Part shown: in pieces, positions 8,958 to 17,680 of the stretch
How positions within the stretch are numbered: position 1 is the first letter of the stretch
Layout of the letters: each line of letters starts with the position of its first letter
From: JBCCVH01 sp942492555
Lineage (GTDB): Bacteria > Bacteroidota > Bacteroidia > Cytophagales > Amoebophilaceae
Direction of reading: 5' to 3'
Length of the DNA: 64,000 nt
Assembly (NCBI GenBank): GCA_942492555.1
Contig: CALOEX010000009.1
Span: 10,831-74,830, forward strand
Notes under the pieces: generated by a model
Database searches by the model: none
What the model saw: the letters and a program-made list of their open reading frames with translations, nothing else
What the model was told of the DNA's origin: nothing
Made by a program: the position numbers and the translations under genes

Positions 8958-9230
8958 TTATTTAAAATTGTCTGCAATAAAGGGTAACAAAGCAATGTGT
9001 CTTGCTCTCTCAATGGCTTTTTTGAGCCTTTTTTGATGTTTTTGACAAGTGCCTGTTACCTCTCTCTTTAAAATCTTAGCCTGTGCATTTAAAAAGTTCT
9101 TTAAGAAATCCACATTTTTATAATCCATGTACTCTACAGTTGTTTTGCAAAATCCACAATATTTTTTAGGAGTTTTCCTTTTTGGTATACGTTGGTTTTG
9201 CAAGGATTGCTGGTTATTTTTTTTATTCAT
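8958..9230 (-). CDS. rpsR: 30S ribosomal protein S18
   Basis: 90 residues. CGFCKTTVEYMDYKNVDFLKNF followed by ITGTCxKHQKRLKKAIERAR (here VTGTCQKHQKRLKKAIERAR) is the S18 signature. S18 sits on the 30S platform paired with S6. Its start overlaps the end of rpsF by 8 bp, so the two partners are translationally coupled. Two Cys near the start (CGFC) and one in GTCQKH remain, which in some bacteria hold zinc. Confidence 0.97.
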   Translation of the reverse strand: MNKKNNQQSLQNQRIPKRKTPKKYCGFCKTTVEYMDYKNVDFLKNFLNAQAKILKREVTGTCQKHQKRLKKAIERARHIALLPFIADNFK

Positions 9231-9600
9231 GATTTATTTCGGTTTGGGCATCTTCAGATTCTTTTTTAGCTTTATCATTTTTACGTTGTTCTTCTTTGAA
9301 TTTGACAGCATGCTTGCTGAGTTGAATAGTAAGGTATCGTAAAATACATTCATTACGCTTGTATTGTCTTTCCAATTTTTGAATACAGGTAGGAAGAGCA
9401 ATGAACTCAATAGCCAAAAAGAGGGCACTTTCTTTTTTTTTAATAGGATAAGCTAGTTTTTTATGGACAGGAGGCTGTAGATAGATAATTTGCGCACCGT
9501 CTTTCTCAAGGATGCTTACATAGGTATCTATGAATTCCTGTCTGTTCTCTTCTGAATCAAGAGAGAAAACTATTGTAGTTTCGTAATATTTTTGTTCCAT
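9223..9600 (-). CDS. rpsF: 30S ribosomal protein S6
   Basis: 125 residues. The start YYETTIVFSLDSEE and the core KLAYPIKKKESALFLAIEF are typical of S6, partner of S18 on the 30S platform. The C-terminal 25 residues are a charged Lys/Glu/Asn tail. The gene starts only 29 bp downstream of the rplQ stop, so rpsF-rpsR-rplI may be read through from the long ribosomal operon. There is no Shine-Dalgarno sequence before the ATG; the leader is AT-rich. Confidence 0.97.
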   Translation of the reverse strand: MEQKYYETTIVFSLDSEENRQEFIDTYVSILEKDGAQIIYLQPPVHKKLAYPIKKKESALFLAIEFIALPTCIQKLERQYKRNECILRYLTIQLSKHAVKFKEEQRKNDKAKKESEDAQTEINHE

Positions 9601-9629
9601 AAAAGTATGTCAAATTATAAAAATGTTTT

Positions 9630-10229
9630 TTAGGATTTTTCTTTTAAAGGCTTTTTGGGTTTGGTTACCTTTGTTTCTTCGTTTACTGTAGGTGTTGCAG
9701 TTTTTTTAGGAGTTGTTTCCCTCTTTTCTTTAGGTAGTGTTTGTTGTGCTACATTTTCTGGTTGTTCAACCTGCTTGTTTGCCAATGGGGTATGGGTGCT
9801 ACTTTTTTTGGAGCGACCTCTACGTGTTTTGAGTTTTGGTGCTTTTTGTAGTAGTTTATTAAAATCTACTAGCTCAATAAGTGCTTTTTGAGCACCATCT
9901 CCTTTTTGGAGTGCACTAAGTTTAATAATGCGTGTATAACCTCCTGGACGGGTTTGCACCTTGGGCAAAATTTCATTAAAGAGGGTCTGTGTAGAATATT
10001 TGTTTCGTAATATAGCAAAAACTTGCCTATAAGCATGATCAATGTTAACAGCAGATCTGTTACGTGCTTTGGTAATGATAGGAGCAATGAAGCGTGCTAG
10101 TACTTTTGCTTTTACCAAGGTGGTAATAATGCGTTTTTTTTGTATCAGAGCATTGCTTTGATTGACAAGTAATGCTTTACGAGCTTCGGCTTTACGACCC
10201 AAAGACTTATTTTTTACTGTATGAACCAT
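9630..10229 (-). CDS. rplQ: 50S ribosomal protein L17 with long C-terminal tail
   Basis: 199 residues; L17 is usually about 115-130. The core (K.LGRKAEARKALLVNQSNALI, then IITTLVKAKVLARFIAPIIT and GYTRIIKL) covers roughly the first 130 residues. The remaining 65 or so are a low-complexity Lys/Thr/Pro/Glu tail that starts after LKTRRGRSKK. Extended L17 tails occur in Bacteroidota; here it is long. L17 lines the 23S exit-tunnel region. Next to rpoA (30 bp), as usual for the alpha operon. Confidence 0.96.
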   Translation of the reverse strand: MVHTVKNKSLGRKAEARKALLVNQSNALIQKKRIITTLVKAKVLARFIAPIITKARNRSAVNIDHAYRQVFAILRNKYSTQTLFNEILPKVQTRPGGYTRIIKLSALQKGDGAQKALIELVDFNKLLQKAPKLKTRRGRSKKSSTHTPLANKQVEQPENVAQQTLPKEKRETTPKKTATPTVNEETKVTKPKKPLKEKS

Positions 10230-10259
10230 TGTTGTATCGGCTATTGATTGTTATAAAGT

Positions 10260-11243
10260 TTATTCTTCTAGGCTATCTGCTCCCATATCCCAGGCAATGT
10301 TTTTTTCCTTTAGGAATTTTTCTAAATCCTGCAAGCATTTTTTCCCAAAGTTTGGAAGAAGTAATAAATCACTTACTTTCTTTCCTACAATATCTTTGAG
10401 GTATTCTATGCCATGGTTACTTAAACTGTTCACCACACGTGCAGAAAGGCTCAGTTTAGAGAGAGGTGTATATAACAACTCTTCAATTTGTTGTTTACTC
10501 TCAATGGATTCTACTTCTTCTTGGCTTACTTTTTCTTTTTCTACCATAGGATCGGTCGAAACGAAACTAAAGATAGTAGCGAGTAGACCGGCTACTTCTT
10601 TCAAGGCTTTTTGAGGACATATAGCACCATTTGTCTTAATGTCTATGATGAGTTTTTCGTAATCGGCCTTTTCGCCTACAAGCATGTTTTCAATATTGAA
10701 CGTCACATTTTTAACAGGAGAAAAAATAGCATCTATAGGGAAAAATCCATGGATTTGTTCTTGAGGTTTATGTTCTTCTGCAGGTTCATACCCTCTTCCT
10801 TTAGCAATGGTAAGCTCTATTTCTAACGTGACAAAAGGTTCCAAGTGACAAATGATATCATTACCGTTGACAACTTCATATGAAGAGGATGCTTGGGCAA
10901 TATCACTTCCTTTAAATGCATTTTTATTTTGCAAAAAGACTAGGATTTTTTCTTCTTTGGTATCATTAATTTTTTTTAATTTTATCTTTTTTAGATTAAG
11001 GATGATTTCTTGTATGTCTTCTTTGACACCATTGATAGAAGCAAATTCATGGGATACGGAAGGATGTATCCTCAAATGTGTGATGGCATATCCACCTATG
11101 GAAGAGAATAATGTCCTGCGTAATGCATTGCCTATAGTCGTGCCAAAACCAGGAGGTAGTGAACTGAGTATAAAGCTACCATAGTCGCTGGTAAGCTCCT
11201 TGGTAAATATTTCTGGTAATAATGTCGTTTTTTGTGGATTCAT
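10260..11243 (-). CDS. rpoA: RNA polymerase alpha subunit
   Basis: 327 residues. The N-terminal dimerisation domain carries LPPGFGTTIGNALRRTLFSS; the C-terminal domain (from about 250) has TPLSKLSLSARVVNSLSNHG followed by LLLPNFGKKCLQDLEKFL, the helix-hairpin-helix surface that contacts UP elements and activators. It assembles the RNA polymerase core with beta and beta-prime. Placement between rpsD and rplQ is the standard alpha operon order. Confidence 0.97.
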   Translation of the reverse strand: MNPQKTTLLPEIFTKELTSDYGSFILSSLPPGFGTTIGNALRRTLFSSIGGYAITHLRIHPSVSHEFASINGVKEDIQEIILNLKKIKLKKINDTKEEKILVFLQNKNAFKGSDIAQASSSYEVVNGNDIICHLEPFVTLEIELTIAKGRGYEPAEEHKPQEQIHGFFPIDAIFSPVKNVTFNIENMLVGEKADYEKLIIDIKTNGAICPQKALKEVAGLLATIFSFVSTDPMVEKEKVSQEEVESIESKQQIEELLYTPLSKLSLSARVVNSLSNHGIEYLKDIVGKKVSDLLLLPNFGKKCLQDLEKFLKEKNIAWDMGADSLEE

Positions 11244-11273
11244 CTTGTTCTTTTAAAGAATGGTTAAAAATTT

Positions 11274-11873
11274 TTATCTAGCATAGAATTCTATGATCAT
11301 TTTTCCATTGATATTACCAGGTATATCTTGCTTATTGGGTATAGCAATGATTTTCCCTGTCATATTTTCTTTATCCCATGCTAGCCATGGATATTTCTTT
11401 TTGTTGTTTGCTAAGCTGTTTTGTACAACAATAAATTGTTTTGCTTTTTCAGAAAGAGATATGGTATCTCCTTCTTTGAGTGTATAGGAAGGTCTATCAA
11501 ATGTATGACCATTGAGTTTGATATGCCTATGCACTACCAATTGTCTAGCACCTGCATTTGTTGGTGATATACCTAAACAACATACAACATTGTCGATACG
11601 CATTGCAAGCATTTGTACCAATATTTCACTTGCAATACCTTTTTGCTTAGAAGCTTTTTGTACAAGATTACGAAATTGTTTCTCAAGCACACCATAGGTA
11701 TATTTTGTTTTTTGTTTCTCAGTTAACTGAAGTGCATATTCAGATTTACGTTTTGATTTTTTTCCATGCATACCAGGTCCATAATTCTTGCGTTTGAGTA
11801 CTTTCTCACAACCTAGAATAGGAGCACCGAATCTTCGGGATATTTTTGCTTTTGGTCCTCTGTATTTTGCCAT
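11274..11873 (-). CDS. rpsD: 30S ribosomal protein S4
   Basis: 199 residues. AKYRGPKAKISRRFGAPILG at the start, then GKKSKRKSEYALQLTEKQK and the S4 RNA-binding domain (MRIDNVVCCLG, RQLVVHRHIKLNG). It nucleates 30S assembly on the 16S 5' domain. The N-terminal zinc-binding Cys set of some S4 proteins is absent, so this is the Zn-free form. Confidence 0.97.
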   Translation of the reverse strand: MAKYRGPKAKISRRFGAPILGCEKVLKRKNYGPGMHGKKSKRKSEYALQLTEKQKTKYTYGVLEKQFRNLVQKASKQKGIASEILVQMLAMRIDNVVCCLGISPTNAGARQLVVHRHIKLNGHTFDRPSYTLKEGDTISLSEKAKQFIVVQNSLANNKKKYPWLAWDKENMTGKIIAIPNKQDIPGNINGKMIIEFYAR

Positions 11874-11891
11874 ATAATTGTGTATATTAGG

Positions 11892-12275
11892 TTATAGGTT
11901 TCTCTTTTTAGGTGGGCGACAACCATTGTGTGGCTCACCTGTACAATCTTTGATAGATGTTATCCTTAGTCCTGCTTCCATCAAAGGTTTAATAGCCGCT
12001 TCTTTGTTCATGCCTCTTCCTTTAATTCTTACTTCTATTTCTCTCATTCCTTGCTTATAAGCGTTTTCTGCACATACTTGTGAAGCTCTTTTAGTAGCAT
12101 ATGGAGTGGATTTTTTGGTCCCTTTAAATCCTACAGAACCACAAGACCCCCATGTGATGATCTGCCCTACAAGGTTGGCAATCGAAACAATGGTGTTGTT
12201 ATATGTAACCTTAATATTGGCAATGCCTTTATTGGATACTTTTACTACGCTTTTCTTTTTTATTGTTTTTTTCAT
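11892..12275 (-). CDS. rpsK: 30S ribosomal protein S11
   Basis: 127 residues from the preferred ATG at 12275 (MKKTIKKKSVVKV); the frame also allows a start six codons earlier at 12293. ANIKVTYNNTIVSIANLVG, then TPYATKRASQVCAENA and the C-terminal DCTGEPHNGCRPPKKR are diagnostic. S11 forms the 30S platform near the mRNA exit, next to the 16S 3' end, the region where this genome shows an altered anti-Shine-Dalgarno sequence. The position normally held by isoAsp formation (DCTGEPHNG) is present. Confidence 0.96.
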   Translation of the reverse strand: MKKTIKKKSVVKVSNKGIANIKVTYNNTIVSIANLVGQIITWGSCGSVGFKGTKKSTPYATKRASQVCAENAYKQGMREIEVRIKGRGMNKEAAIKPLMEAGLRITSIKDCTGEPHNGCRPPKKRNL

Positions 12276-12295
12276 AGAGAGAAATTTAGGCAATT

Positions 12296-12670
12296 TTATT
12301 TTCTTTTGTTTTTAATAGTATTTTTTTTGGGTCCTCTTTTTGTGCGACCATTGGTTTTTGTTCTTTGTCCTCGCACCGTGAGTCTACCTGTACGATGCCG
12401 TTGGCCTACATAACAACCAATGTCCATAAGACGTTTGATATCAAGCATTATTTTAGATCTTAACGCTCCTTCTACTTTATAGTTATCGTTAATTTCTTTG
12501 GTGATATCCCTTATTTGATCAGAATGGAGATCCTTTATTTTTTTATTTAAATCAATATTAAGCTTTGTTAATATTATTGATGCGGTTTTTAGACCTATAC
12601 CATAAATATAACTCAGTCCTATAGGACATCTTTTATTATCTGGAACTTCTACACCGAACATACGTGCCAT
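12296..12670 (-). CDS. rpsM: 30S ribosomal protein S13
   Basis: 124 residues. MARMFGVEVPDNKRCPIGLS, then YIYGIGLKTASIIL and the C-terminal GQRHRTGRLTVRGQRTKTN(G/A)R identify S13. It sits in the 30S head, contacts L5 and P-site tRNA through its basic tail (KRGPKKNTIKNKRK). Confidence 0.97.
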   Translation of the reverse strand: MARMFGVEVPDNKRCPIGLSYIYGIGLKTASIILTKLNIDLNKKIKDLHSDQIRDITKEINDNYKVEGALRSKIMLDIKRLMDIGCYVGQRHRTGRLTVRGQRTKTNGRTKRGPKKNTIKNKRK

Positions 12671-12703
12671 AATAGTTTTGTTTATTTTTAAAATGTAGGA
12701 ACT

Positions 12704-12820
12704 TTATCCTTGTCTTTGTTTAAAACGTGGCTTTTTTTTGTTGATAACGTACAATTTTGACTTTCTACGTACAATCTGGCAGTCACTACTGCGTTTTTTT
12801 ATAGATGATTTTACTTTCAT
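12704..12820 (-). CDS. rpmJ: 50S ribosomal protein L36 (38 residues)
   Basis: Read directly from the minus strand: MKVKSSIKKRSSDCQIVRRK then SKLYVINKKKPRFKQRQG and TAA. This is the L36 signature. The canonical zinc site (Cys-Cys-Cys-His) is reduced: only one Cys (residue 14) remains, so this is a zinc-independent L36. Its ATG overlaps the stop of infA (ATGA), giving tight coupling. Too short for most length cut-offs. Confidence 0.95.
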   Translation of the reverse strand: MKVKSSIKKRSSDCQIVRRKSKLYVINKKKPRFKQRQG

Positions 12821-13047
12821 GATGTTTCTTTTTTATAACGATAGACAATCCTGGCTTGATTTAAAGAAAATGGGGACATTTCTACACGTACTTTATCACC
12901 TTGGTAAATGCGGATATATTTCTGTTGCATTTTCCCAGAAGTGTATGCCATAACAATTTTTTGATTCACAGTGAGTTGTACACGAAATTGAACGTCTGAC
13001 ATTTTTTCTGTGATGACTCCATCTTGCTCTATAATTTCCTTTGTCAT
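12817..13047 (-). CDS. infA: Translation initiation factor IF-1
   Basis: 76 residues, S1/OB fold. KEIIEQDGVITEKMSDVQFR, then VNQKIVMAYTSGKMQQKYIR and GDKVRVEMSPFSLNQARIVYRYK are typical. IF-1 blocks the 30S A site during initiation and contacts the 16S 530 loop and helix 44, the helix in which this organism's 16S has unusual bases. Overlaps rpmJ by 4 bp. Confidence 0.97.
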   Translation of the reverse strand: MTKEIIEQDGVITEKMSDVQFRVQLTVNQKIVMAYTSGKMQQKYIRIYQGDKVRVEMSPFSLNQARIVYRYKKETS

Positions 13048-13049
13048 AT

Positions 13050-13820
13050 TTATTTTTTATATTTTTCTATATAGTCATAAGTGGTAAGTATTTCTGGTTT
13101 ACCATCAACAACAGCTACAGTATGCTCAAAATGGCAAGCTAGCTTTTTGTCTTTTGTTTTCACATCCCATTTGCCATCAACATATACCTCGGGAGCCCCC
13201 ATAGTTACAATCGGCTCTATAGCTACAACCATCCCCTCCTTCACCTTTTCTCCCTGCCCTGCTCTACCATAGTTACGAATATATGGATCTTCATGAATTT
13301 TACGCCCTATCCCATGGCCCGTATACTCTTTCACAATACCATAACCATTACTCTCAACATAAGTTTGGATGGTATGACCAATATCACCCAACCTATTTCC
13401 TACACACAACATATCAATACCTTTATACAAAGATTCTTTTGTGACAGCGAGCAAATTTAATAATTCTTTTGAAACTCTCCCTATTATATGCGTAAAAGCA
13501 CAATCAGAATGATATCCTTGATAAAAAACACCACAATCAACCGTTACAATATCACCTTCTTGTAAAACATAATCACTCGGAACAACATGAATCACTTCAT
13601 CGTTAACAGCAATACATGCACTTGCAGGAAATCCTTTATATCCTTTAAAAGAAGGTTTTGCACCATAGTGCAAAATGGCTTTTTCGACAATAACATCAAG
13701 TTCTTTTGTAGATATACCTGCCTGTACAGCAACTGCTACATCTCCATGCACCTTACTAAGAATCTGGGCACTTTCTCGCATAAGCTGAATTTGCTGAGGG
13801 GTTTTCAATATAGTTGGCAT
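13050..13820 (-). CDS. map: Methionine aminopeptidase, type I
   Basis: 256 residues from the preferred ATG at 13820 (MPTILKTPQQIQLMRESA); the frame also allows 13841. Removes the N-terminal Met from nascent proteins. Metal ligands are visible: the Asp pair in VTVDCGVFYQGYHSDCAFT, His in GHGIGRKIHEDPY, Glu in VAIEPIVTMG and Glu in CHFEHTVAVV. Located between secY and infA as is common in Bacteroidota, which keeps N-terminal processing next to secretion and initiation genes. Confidence 0.97.
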   Translation of the reverse strand: MPTILKTPQQIQLMRESAQILSKVHGDVAVAVQAGISTKELDVIVEKAILHYGAKPSFKGYKGFPASACIAVNDEVIHVVPSDYVLQEGDIVTVDCGVFYQGYHSDCAFTHIIGRVSKELLNLLAVTKESLYKGIDMLCVGNRLGDIGHTIQTYVESNGYGIVKEYTGHGIGRKIHEDPYIRNYGRAGQGEKVKEGMVVAIEPIVTMGAPEVYVDGKWDVKTKDKKLACHFEHTVAVVDGKPEILTTYDYIEKYKK

Positions 13821-13846
13821 AGTGGTATCATTTATATTCAACCTTC

Positions 13847-15163
13847 TTACATATAAGGTATGTCTTGAGATTCTTGCATCATTTTATCATAATAGTGCAT
13901 ATTGAGATATCCTTCTACTTGTTCAGTAATATTAATAATTACACCTACTATAATCAACAATGTAGTGCCACCATAAAAGTGTGCAAAATCCTTATGTATA
14001 CTAATAGGACTCGAAACAACAATAGCAGGAATAATAGATATGAACACTAGGAAAATTGCTCCTGGAAAAACAACGCGTGTGGTAATTTTATCAATAAAAT
14101 CAGCCGTTGCCTTCCCTGGTTGAATACCAGAAATAAAAGCATTACTACGTTTAAGCTCATTTGCAATCTTAAGTGGATTCACAAAAATAGTCATGTAAAC
14201 CATGGACATACCAAAAATAATAAAGGCTTGAAAAGCATTTCGTTTCCATCCAAAAGGATCTCGCAAAGCCGTAGAAACATAGCCTGCATACCTAAATCCT
14301 AGTTTACTATCTAACAACCCACTTATAAATACAATAATACCCACAAGCACATTCGCCGAAATAATAGGCATCACACCCGTAGCATTCATTTTCACAGGCA
14401 AGTATTGATGCTTTTCTATAGTTCCTTGGCTTGAGATAATTTGACGGGCATATTGTAGGTTTATTTTGCGTACGCCTTGCATGAATAGGACAATACATAG
14501 CACAATGATAAACATAATGATAAATTCAATAAGCAAAAAGAAAGCACCATGATTTGACAAAGTAACTTCACTAATAATAGCACGTGGCAAGCCTGCTACG
14601 GCATTTACCATAATAAGCACAGATGATCCATTGCCGATGCCTTTTGATGTTATTTTATCTGCTAACCAAATAGCAAACATTGCACCTGATACTAACAACA
14701 ATACACAAGAAGGATAATACCAGAAGAGTGTATTGGTGTTCCCTATAATAATATCCCGGTTAATACTATAAAGTTGCATGAGTGATTGTGCTATAGCAGC
14801 AGGAATAGTAAGCCAACGGGTTATAATTTCCAACTTATTTCTACCAGATGATCCTTCTCGCTCCAACCGTTGAAAATAAGGAATTACAAAAGAGCTTAAT
14901 TGCACTAAAATAGATGCAGTAATATAAGGTCCTATCCCCAGTGAAAAAATAGAATAACTATCAAAAGATGTAGAAAGCATACGATCCCAAAAACTTTTTT
15001 CTTTACTTTGTTGCATAAAAGCAAAAACCTTTGCAGAATCAAGCCAAGGGAGCAAAACAAAAGTGCCCAAACGATATATAAATGCAAATAATGCAGTATA
15101 CATAAGACGCTTACGCAACACTTTAATGGAAAGAACGTCTTTAACAGTATTAAAAATACTCAT
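13847..15163 (-). CDS. secY: Protein translocase subunit SecY
   Basis: 438 residues with ten membrane segments. LSIKVLRKRLMYTALFAFIYR at the start, SIFSLGIGPYITASILVQL (plug/TM2 region), and a cytosolic loop with AFISGIQPGKATADFIDKI are standard. SecY forms the membrane channel with SecE and SecG; it would serve the many signal-peptide proteins in this window. It follows rplO by 6 bp, the conserved spc operon arrangement. Confidence 0.97.
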   Translation of the reverse strand: MSIFNTVKDVLSIKVLRKRLMYTALFAFIYRLGTFVLLPWLDSAKVFAFMQQSKEKSFWDRMLSTSFDSYSIFSLGIGPYITASILVQLSSFVIPYFQRLEREGSSGRNKLEIITRWLTIPAAIAQSLMQLYSINRDIIIGNTNTLFWYYPSCVLLLVSGAMFAIWLADKITSKGIGNGSSVLIMVNAVAGLPRAIISEVTLSNHGAFFLLIEFIIMFIIVLCIVLFMQGVRKINLQYARQIISSQGTIEKHQYLPVKMNATGVMPIISANVLVGIIVFISGLLDSKLGFRYAGYVSTALRDPFGWKRNAFQAFIIFGMSMVYMTIFVNPLKIANELKRSNAFISGIQPGKATADFIDKITTRVVFPGAIFLVFISIIPAIVVSSPISIHKDFAHFYGGTTLLIIVGVIINITEQVEGYLNMHYYDKMMQESQDIPYM

Positions 15164-15169
15164 AGTAAA

Positions 15170-15616
15170 TTATAAATGATGAATGGTTCCTCCTGTTGAT
15201 TGGATGATTTCTTCTGCTTTTTTAGAAAAGGCATACGCATGAACACTAAGCTTTTTCGTCAACTCTCCATATCCTAGTATTTTATAGTGTTGATTTTTTT
15301 TCACAATACCATTTTCTATCAAGAAAGTAGCTGTAATATCAGTAGCACTATGTTTAATTGCCAATGCTTCTAATTGATGAAGATTAAGTCCTAAAACTTC
15401 TTTACGTGTTGGATTTTTAAAACCAAATTTGGGCTTGCTTCTTTGCAAAGGTGTATACCCCCCTGTATGATAAGATCTTGTTTTGTAGCCAGCCCGAGAT
15501 TGAGCACCCTTATGCCCCTTCGTAGAAGTGCCTCCTTTACCAGATCCTTGTCCTCGACCTATTCTTTTTTTATTTTTTTTTGACCCTGCGGTTTTTTCTA
15601 GTGTGTGAAGTTCCAT
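15170..15616 (-). CDS. rplO: 50S ribosomal protein L15
   Basis: 148 residues. The Gly/Lys/Arg-rich N-terminus (KKRIGRGQGSGKGGTSTKGH) that threads into 23S rRNA and the later TPLQRSKPKFGFKNP are diagnostic. Followed by secY, preceded by rpmD. Confidence 0.97.
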   Translation of the reverse strand: MELHTLEKTAGSKKNKKRIGRGQGSGKGGTSTKGHKGAQSRAGYKTRSYHTGGYTPLQRSKPKFGFKNPTRKEVLGLNLHQLEALAIKHSATDITATFLIENGIVKKNQHYKILGYGELTKKLSVHAYAFSKKAEEIIQSTGGTIHHL

Positions 15617-15621
15617 AATAA

Positions 15622-15795
15622 TTAGGTTACTTTTACTAAGTATTGAATTTGATCAATCATACCTTTAATACTAGGTGTCAACTGATGTGTGACAGATCGA
15701 TTTATTTTTTTAAGCCCTAAAGCATGCATGGTTTTTCTATGTCTATCCAAAATGCCTATGGTGCTTTTTACTTGTGTAATGGTTACTGTTTTCAT
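15622..15795 (-). CDS. rpmD: 50S ribosomal protein L30 (57 residues)
   Basis: Read from the minus strand: starts MKTVTITQVKSTIGILDRHR and continues KTMHALGLKKINRSVTHQLT, ending YLVKVT then TAA. The ITQVKSxIG start, the 'LGLKKINRSV' core and the final KV are typical for L30. It sits 4 bp downstream of rpsE and 5 bp upstream of rplO, the normal spc operon place. Confidence 0.96.
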   Translation of the reverse strand: MKTVTITQVKSTIGILDRHRKTMHALGLKKINRSVTHQLTPSIKGMIDQIQYLVKVT

Positions 15796-15799
15796 TTTT

Positions 15800-16327
15800 T
15801 TATCCGTTGAATACTTTTTCTATGGAAATACCCCGTCGCTTAGCGACACTATAGGGTGTTTGCAATTCTTTAAGTGCCTTTATCGTTGCCATCACCACAT
15901 TGTAGGGCGTATTAGAACCTCGTATTTTACCAAGGATATTCGATACACCTGCAACTTCAAGAATCACACGAGTAGCCCCCCCCGCTATCACCCCTTTTCC
16001 TTCTGGAGATCGTTTAAGTGATATATGAGTAGATTTGTATTTGACATGAACATCATGTGGAATTGTCCCACGAAACACCGGGACTCGCATAAAGTTTTTA
16101 CGTGCGGCATTTGTAGCTTTATCTACGGCTAGATTACCTTCTAATGCTTTACCAAAGCCAACGCCAACAAGATTTTTTTCTGGATCACCTACAACAACCA
16201 AGGCACTAAAACTCATCACACGACCTCCTTTCATAACTTTTGTAACGCGTTTTATTTTGATTATTTTTGTCAATAATTCCAGCTCACTTACTTTTAAAGA
16301 GCGTTTTTTTTCATTTTTTTCTTTCAT
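15800..16327 (-). CDS. rpsE: 30S ribosomal protein S5
   Basis: 175 residues. Double-stranded RNA-binding part with KIIKIKRVTKVMKGGRVMSF and the C-terminal domain with SPEGKGVIAGGATRVILEVA and RGSNTPYNVVMATIKAL. S5 lies at the mRNA entry of the 30S and affects decoding fidelity and unwinding. Usual spc operon position between rplR and rpmD. Confidence 0.97.
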   Translation of the reverse strand: MKEKNEKKRSLKVSELELLTKIIKIKRVTKVMKGGRVMSFSALVVVGDPEKNLVGVGFGKALEGNLAVDKATNAARKNFMRVPVFRGTIPHDVHVKYKSTHISLKRSPEGKGVIAGGATRVILEVAGVSNILGKIRGSNTPYNVVMATIKALKELQTPYSVAKRRGISIEKVFNG

Positions 16328-16339
16328 AATAAATGAATG

Positions 16340-16684
16340 TTATTGTTTATTTAGTTGATTTTGCACAGTTTCAAATATTTTTTTCACAATGCCGTGAAAT
16401 AAATATCCTGATCTATCATAGCACAGAGATTGAATTTTTTTCTCCTGTATTTTACCTACAAGTTCTCCTGCCATTTTCTCTGCACGTTCCATAGGAGTTC
16501 CCACTTGCTTTCTAGTATCTAATGCTAAAAGGGTATATCCTTTTGTATCATCTACAAGTTGCACATAAATAGCTGTATTGGTCTTTTTAACACATAGACG
16601 AGGCTGTGTAGATGTACCGTTGACCTTTTTTCTAATACGGTATCGTATTCTTTGCCTTTGGGCTTCTTTTTTATTATTTACCAT
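16340..16684 (-). CDS. rplR: 50S ribosomal protein L18
   Basis: 114 residues from MVNNKKEAQRQRIRYRIRKK at 16684; the frame is open further up to 16747, but L18 normally begins just before this basic run. RLCVKKTNTAIYVQLVDDTK and the C-terminal YDRSGYLFHGIVKKIFE support the call. It binds 5S rRNA. With this start it overlaps the end of rplF by 11 bp. Confidence 0.94.
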   Translation of the reverse strand: MVNNKKEAQRQRIRYRIRKKVNGTSTQPRLCVKKTNTAIYVQLVDDTKGYTLLALDTRKQVGTPMERAEKMAGELVGKIQEKKIQSLCYDRSGYLFHGIVKKIFETVQNQLNKQ

Positions 16685-17249
16685 CTTTTTTCGTTTTTCC
16701 AATAAGGAGTTCATCTGTATATCGAATACCTTTTTGCGTGTTACCACGCTTGCTAATGTAGGCTTCTGGTGGTTTTTGATCTCTTATTTTCGCTGCCATT
16801 TGACCTACCAATTGTTTGTCTATACCCTCGATATGTACATAGGTAGAAATTTTTTTATCTCTATTTACCTCTGCACTCACTGTTATATGAGGTGGCATAC
16901 AAATTTGTATAGTGTGGGATTTATCAAGTTGTAACTCAAGTATCTGATTCACCACTTCTGCTTTATATCCTATACCTACTACTTCTAGACTTTTTTTAAA
17001 CCCTTGGGTTACACCTATAATCATATTGTTGAGCAATACGCGGTACAAACCATGAAGAGCCTTCACATTTTTTTGATCTGTAGGTCTCTTGACTACAATT
17101 TGCTGATCTTCTATAGCAACTGTAATTTGAGGCTTAACATACTGTGTAAGACTCCCTTTCGGACCCTGAATGGTCACCCTGTTATCTTTAGCGATGTCTA
17201 CCTTAACGTTTGTTGGTATTTTTATGGGTTGATTTCCTATCCTAGACAT
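16674..17249 (-). CDS. rplF: 50S ribosomal protein L6
   Basis: 191 residues, two L6 repeats. MSRIGNQPIKIPTNVKV at the start, VIGVTQGFKKSLEVVGIGYKA (here IIGVTQGFKK) in the middle and QMAAKIRDQKPPEAYISKRG near the end are diagnostic. Located near the factor-binding site of the 50S. Confidence 0.97.
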   Translation of the reverse strand: MSRIGNQPIKIPTNVKVDIAKDNRVTIQGPKGSLTQYVKPQITVAIEDQQIVVKRPTDQKNVKALHGLYRVLLNNMIIGVTQGFKKSLEVVGIGYKAEVVNQILELQLDKSHTIQICMPPHITVSAEVNRDKKISTYVHIEGIDKQLVGQMAAKIRDQKPPEAYISKRGNTQKGIRYTDELLIGKTKKDGK

Positions 17250-17255
17250 GATTTT

Positions 17256-17657
17256 TTAATAAACATTACATAATATTTCACCTCCTATCCCTCTCTTTTT
17301 CGCTTCTTTATCCGTCATAATACCTTGAGAGGTAGATACGATGCTAATTCCTAAACCATTGAAAACAGGTTTGATTTCATCTTTGGATGAATATATTCTT
17401 TTACCGGGTTTACTAATGCGAGTTATACGCACAATGGCAGGTTCTTTTGTTTTAGGATGATATTTAAGCACTATGTTAATAGTTCCTTGATAGTTTTTTT
17501 CACCATGAAACTCATAGCTTTGAATATAACCTTGCGCACATAATATCTCGGTAATACACTTTTTGACATAAGAACTCTTTACTTCAATAGAAGGAAGTTT
17601 TGGATGTGCATTTATTGCATTGCGAATTCTTGTTAGAAAGTCTGCTATTGGATCCAT
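17256..17657 (-). CDS. rpsH: 30S ribosomal protein S8
   Basis: 133 residues. MDPIADFLTRIRNAINAHPK at the start, RITRISKPGKRIYSSKDEI and the closing GIMTDKEAKKRGIGGEILC are typical of S8, which binds the central domain of 16S rRNA and in many bacteria represses its own operon. Confidence 0.97.
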   Translation of the reverse strand: MDPIADFLTRIRNAINAHPKLPSIEVKSSYVKKCITEILCAQGYIQSYEFHGEKNYQGTINIVLKYHPKTKEPAIVRITRISKPGKRIYSSKDEIKPVFNGLGISIVSTSQGIMTDKEAKKRGIGGEILCNVY

Positions 17658-17680
17658 AGTATTGATTTTTTTTTAAATTG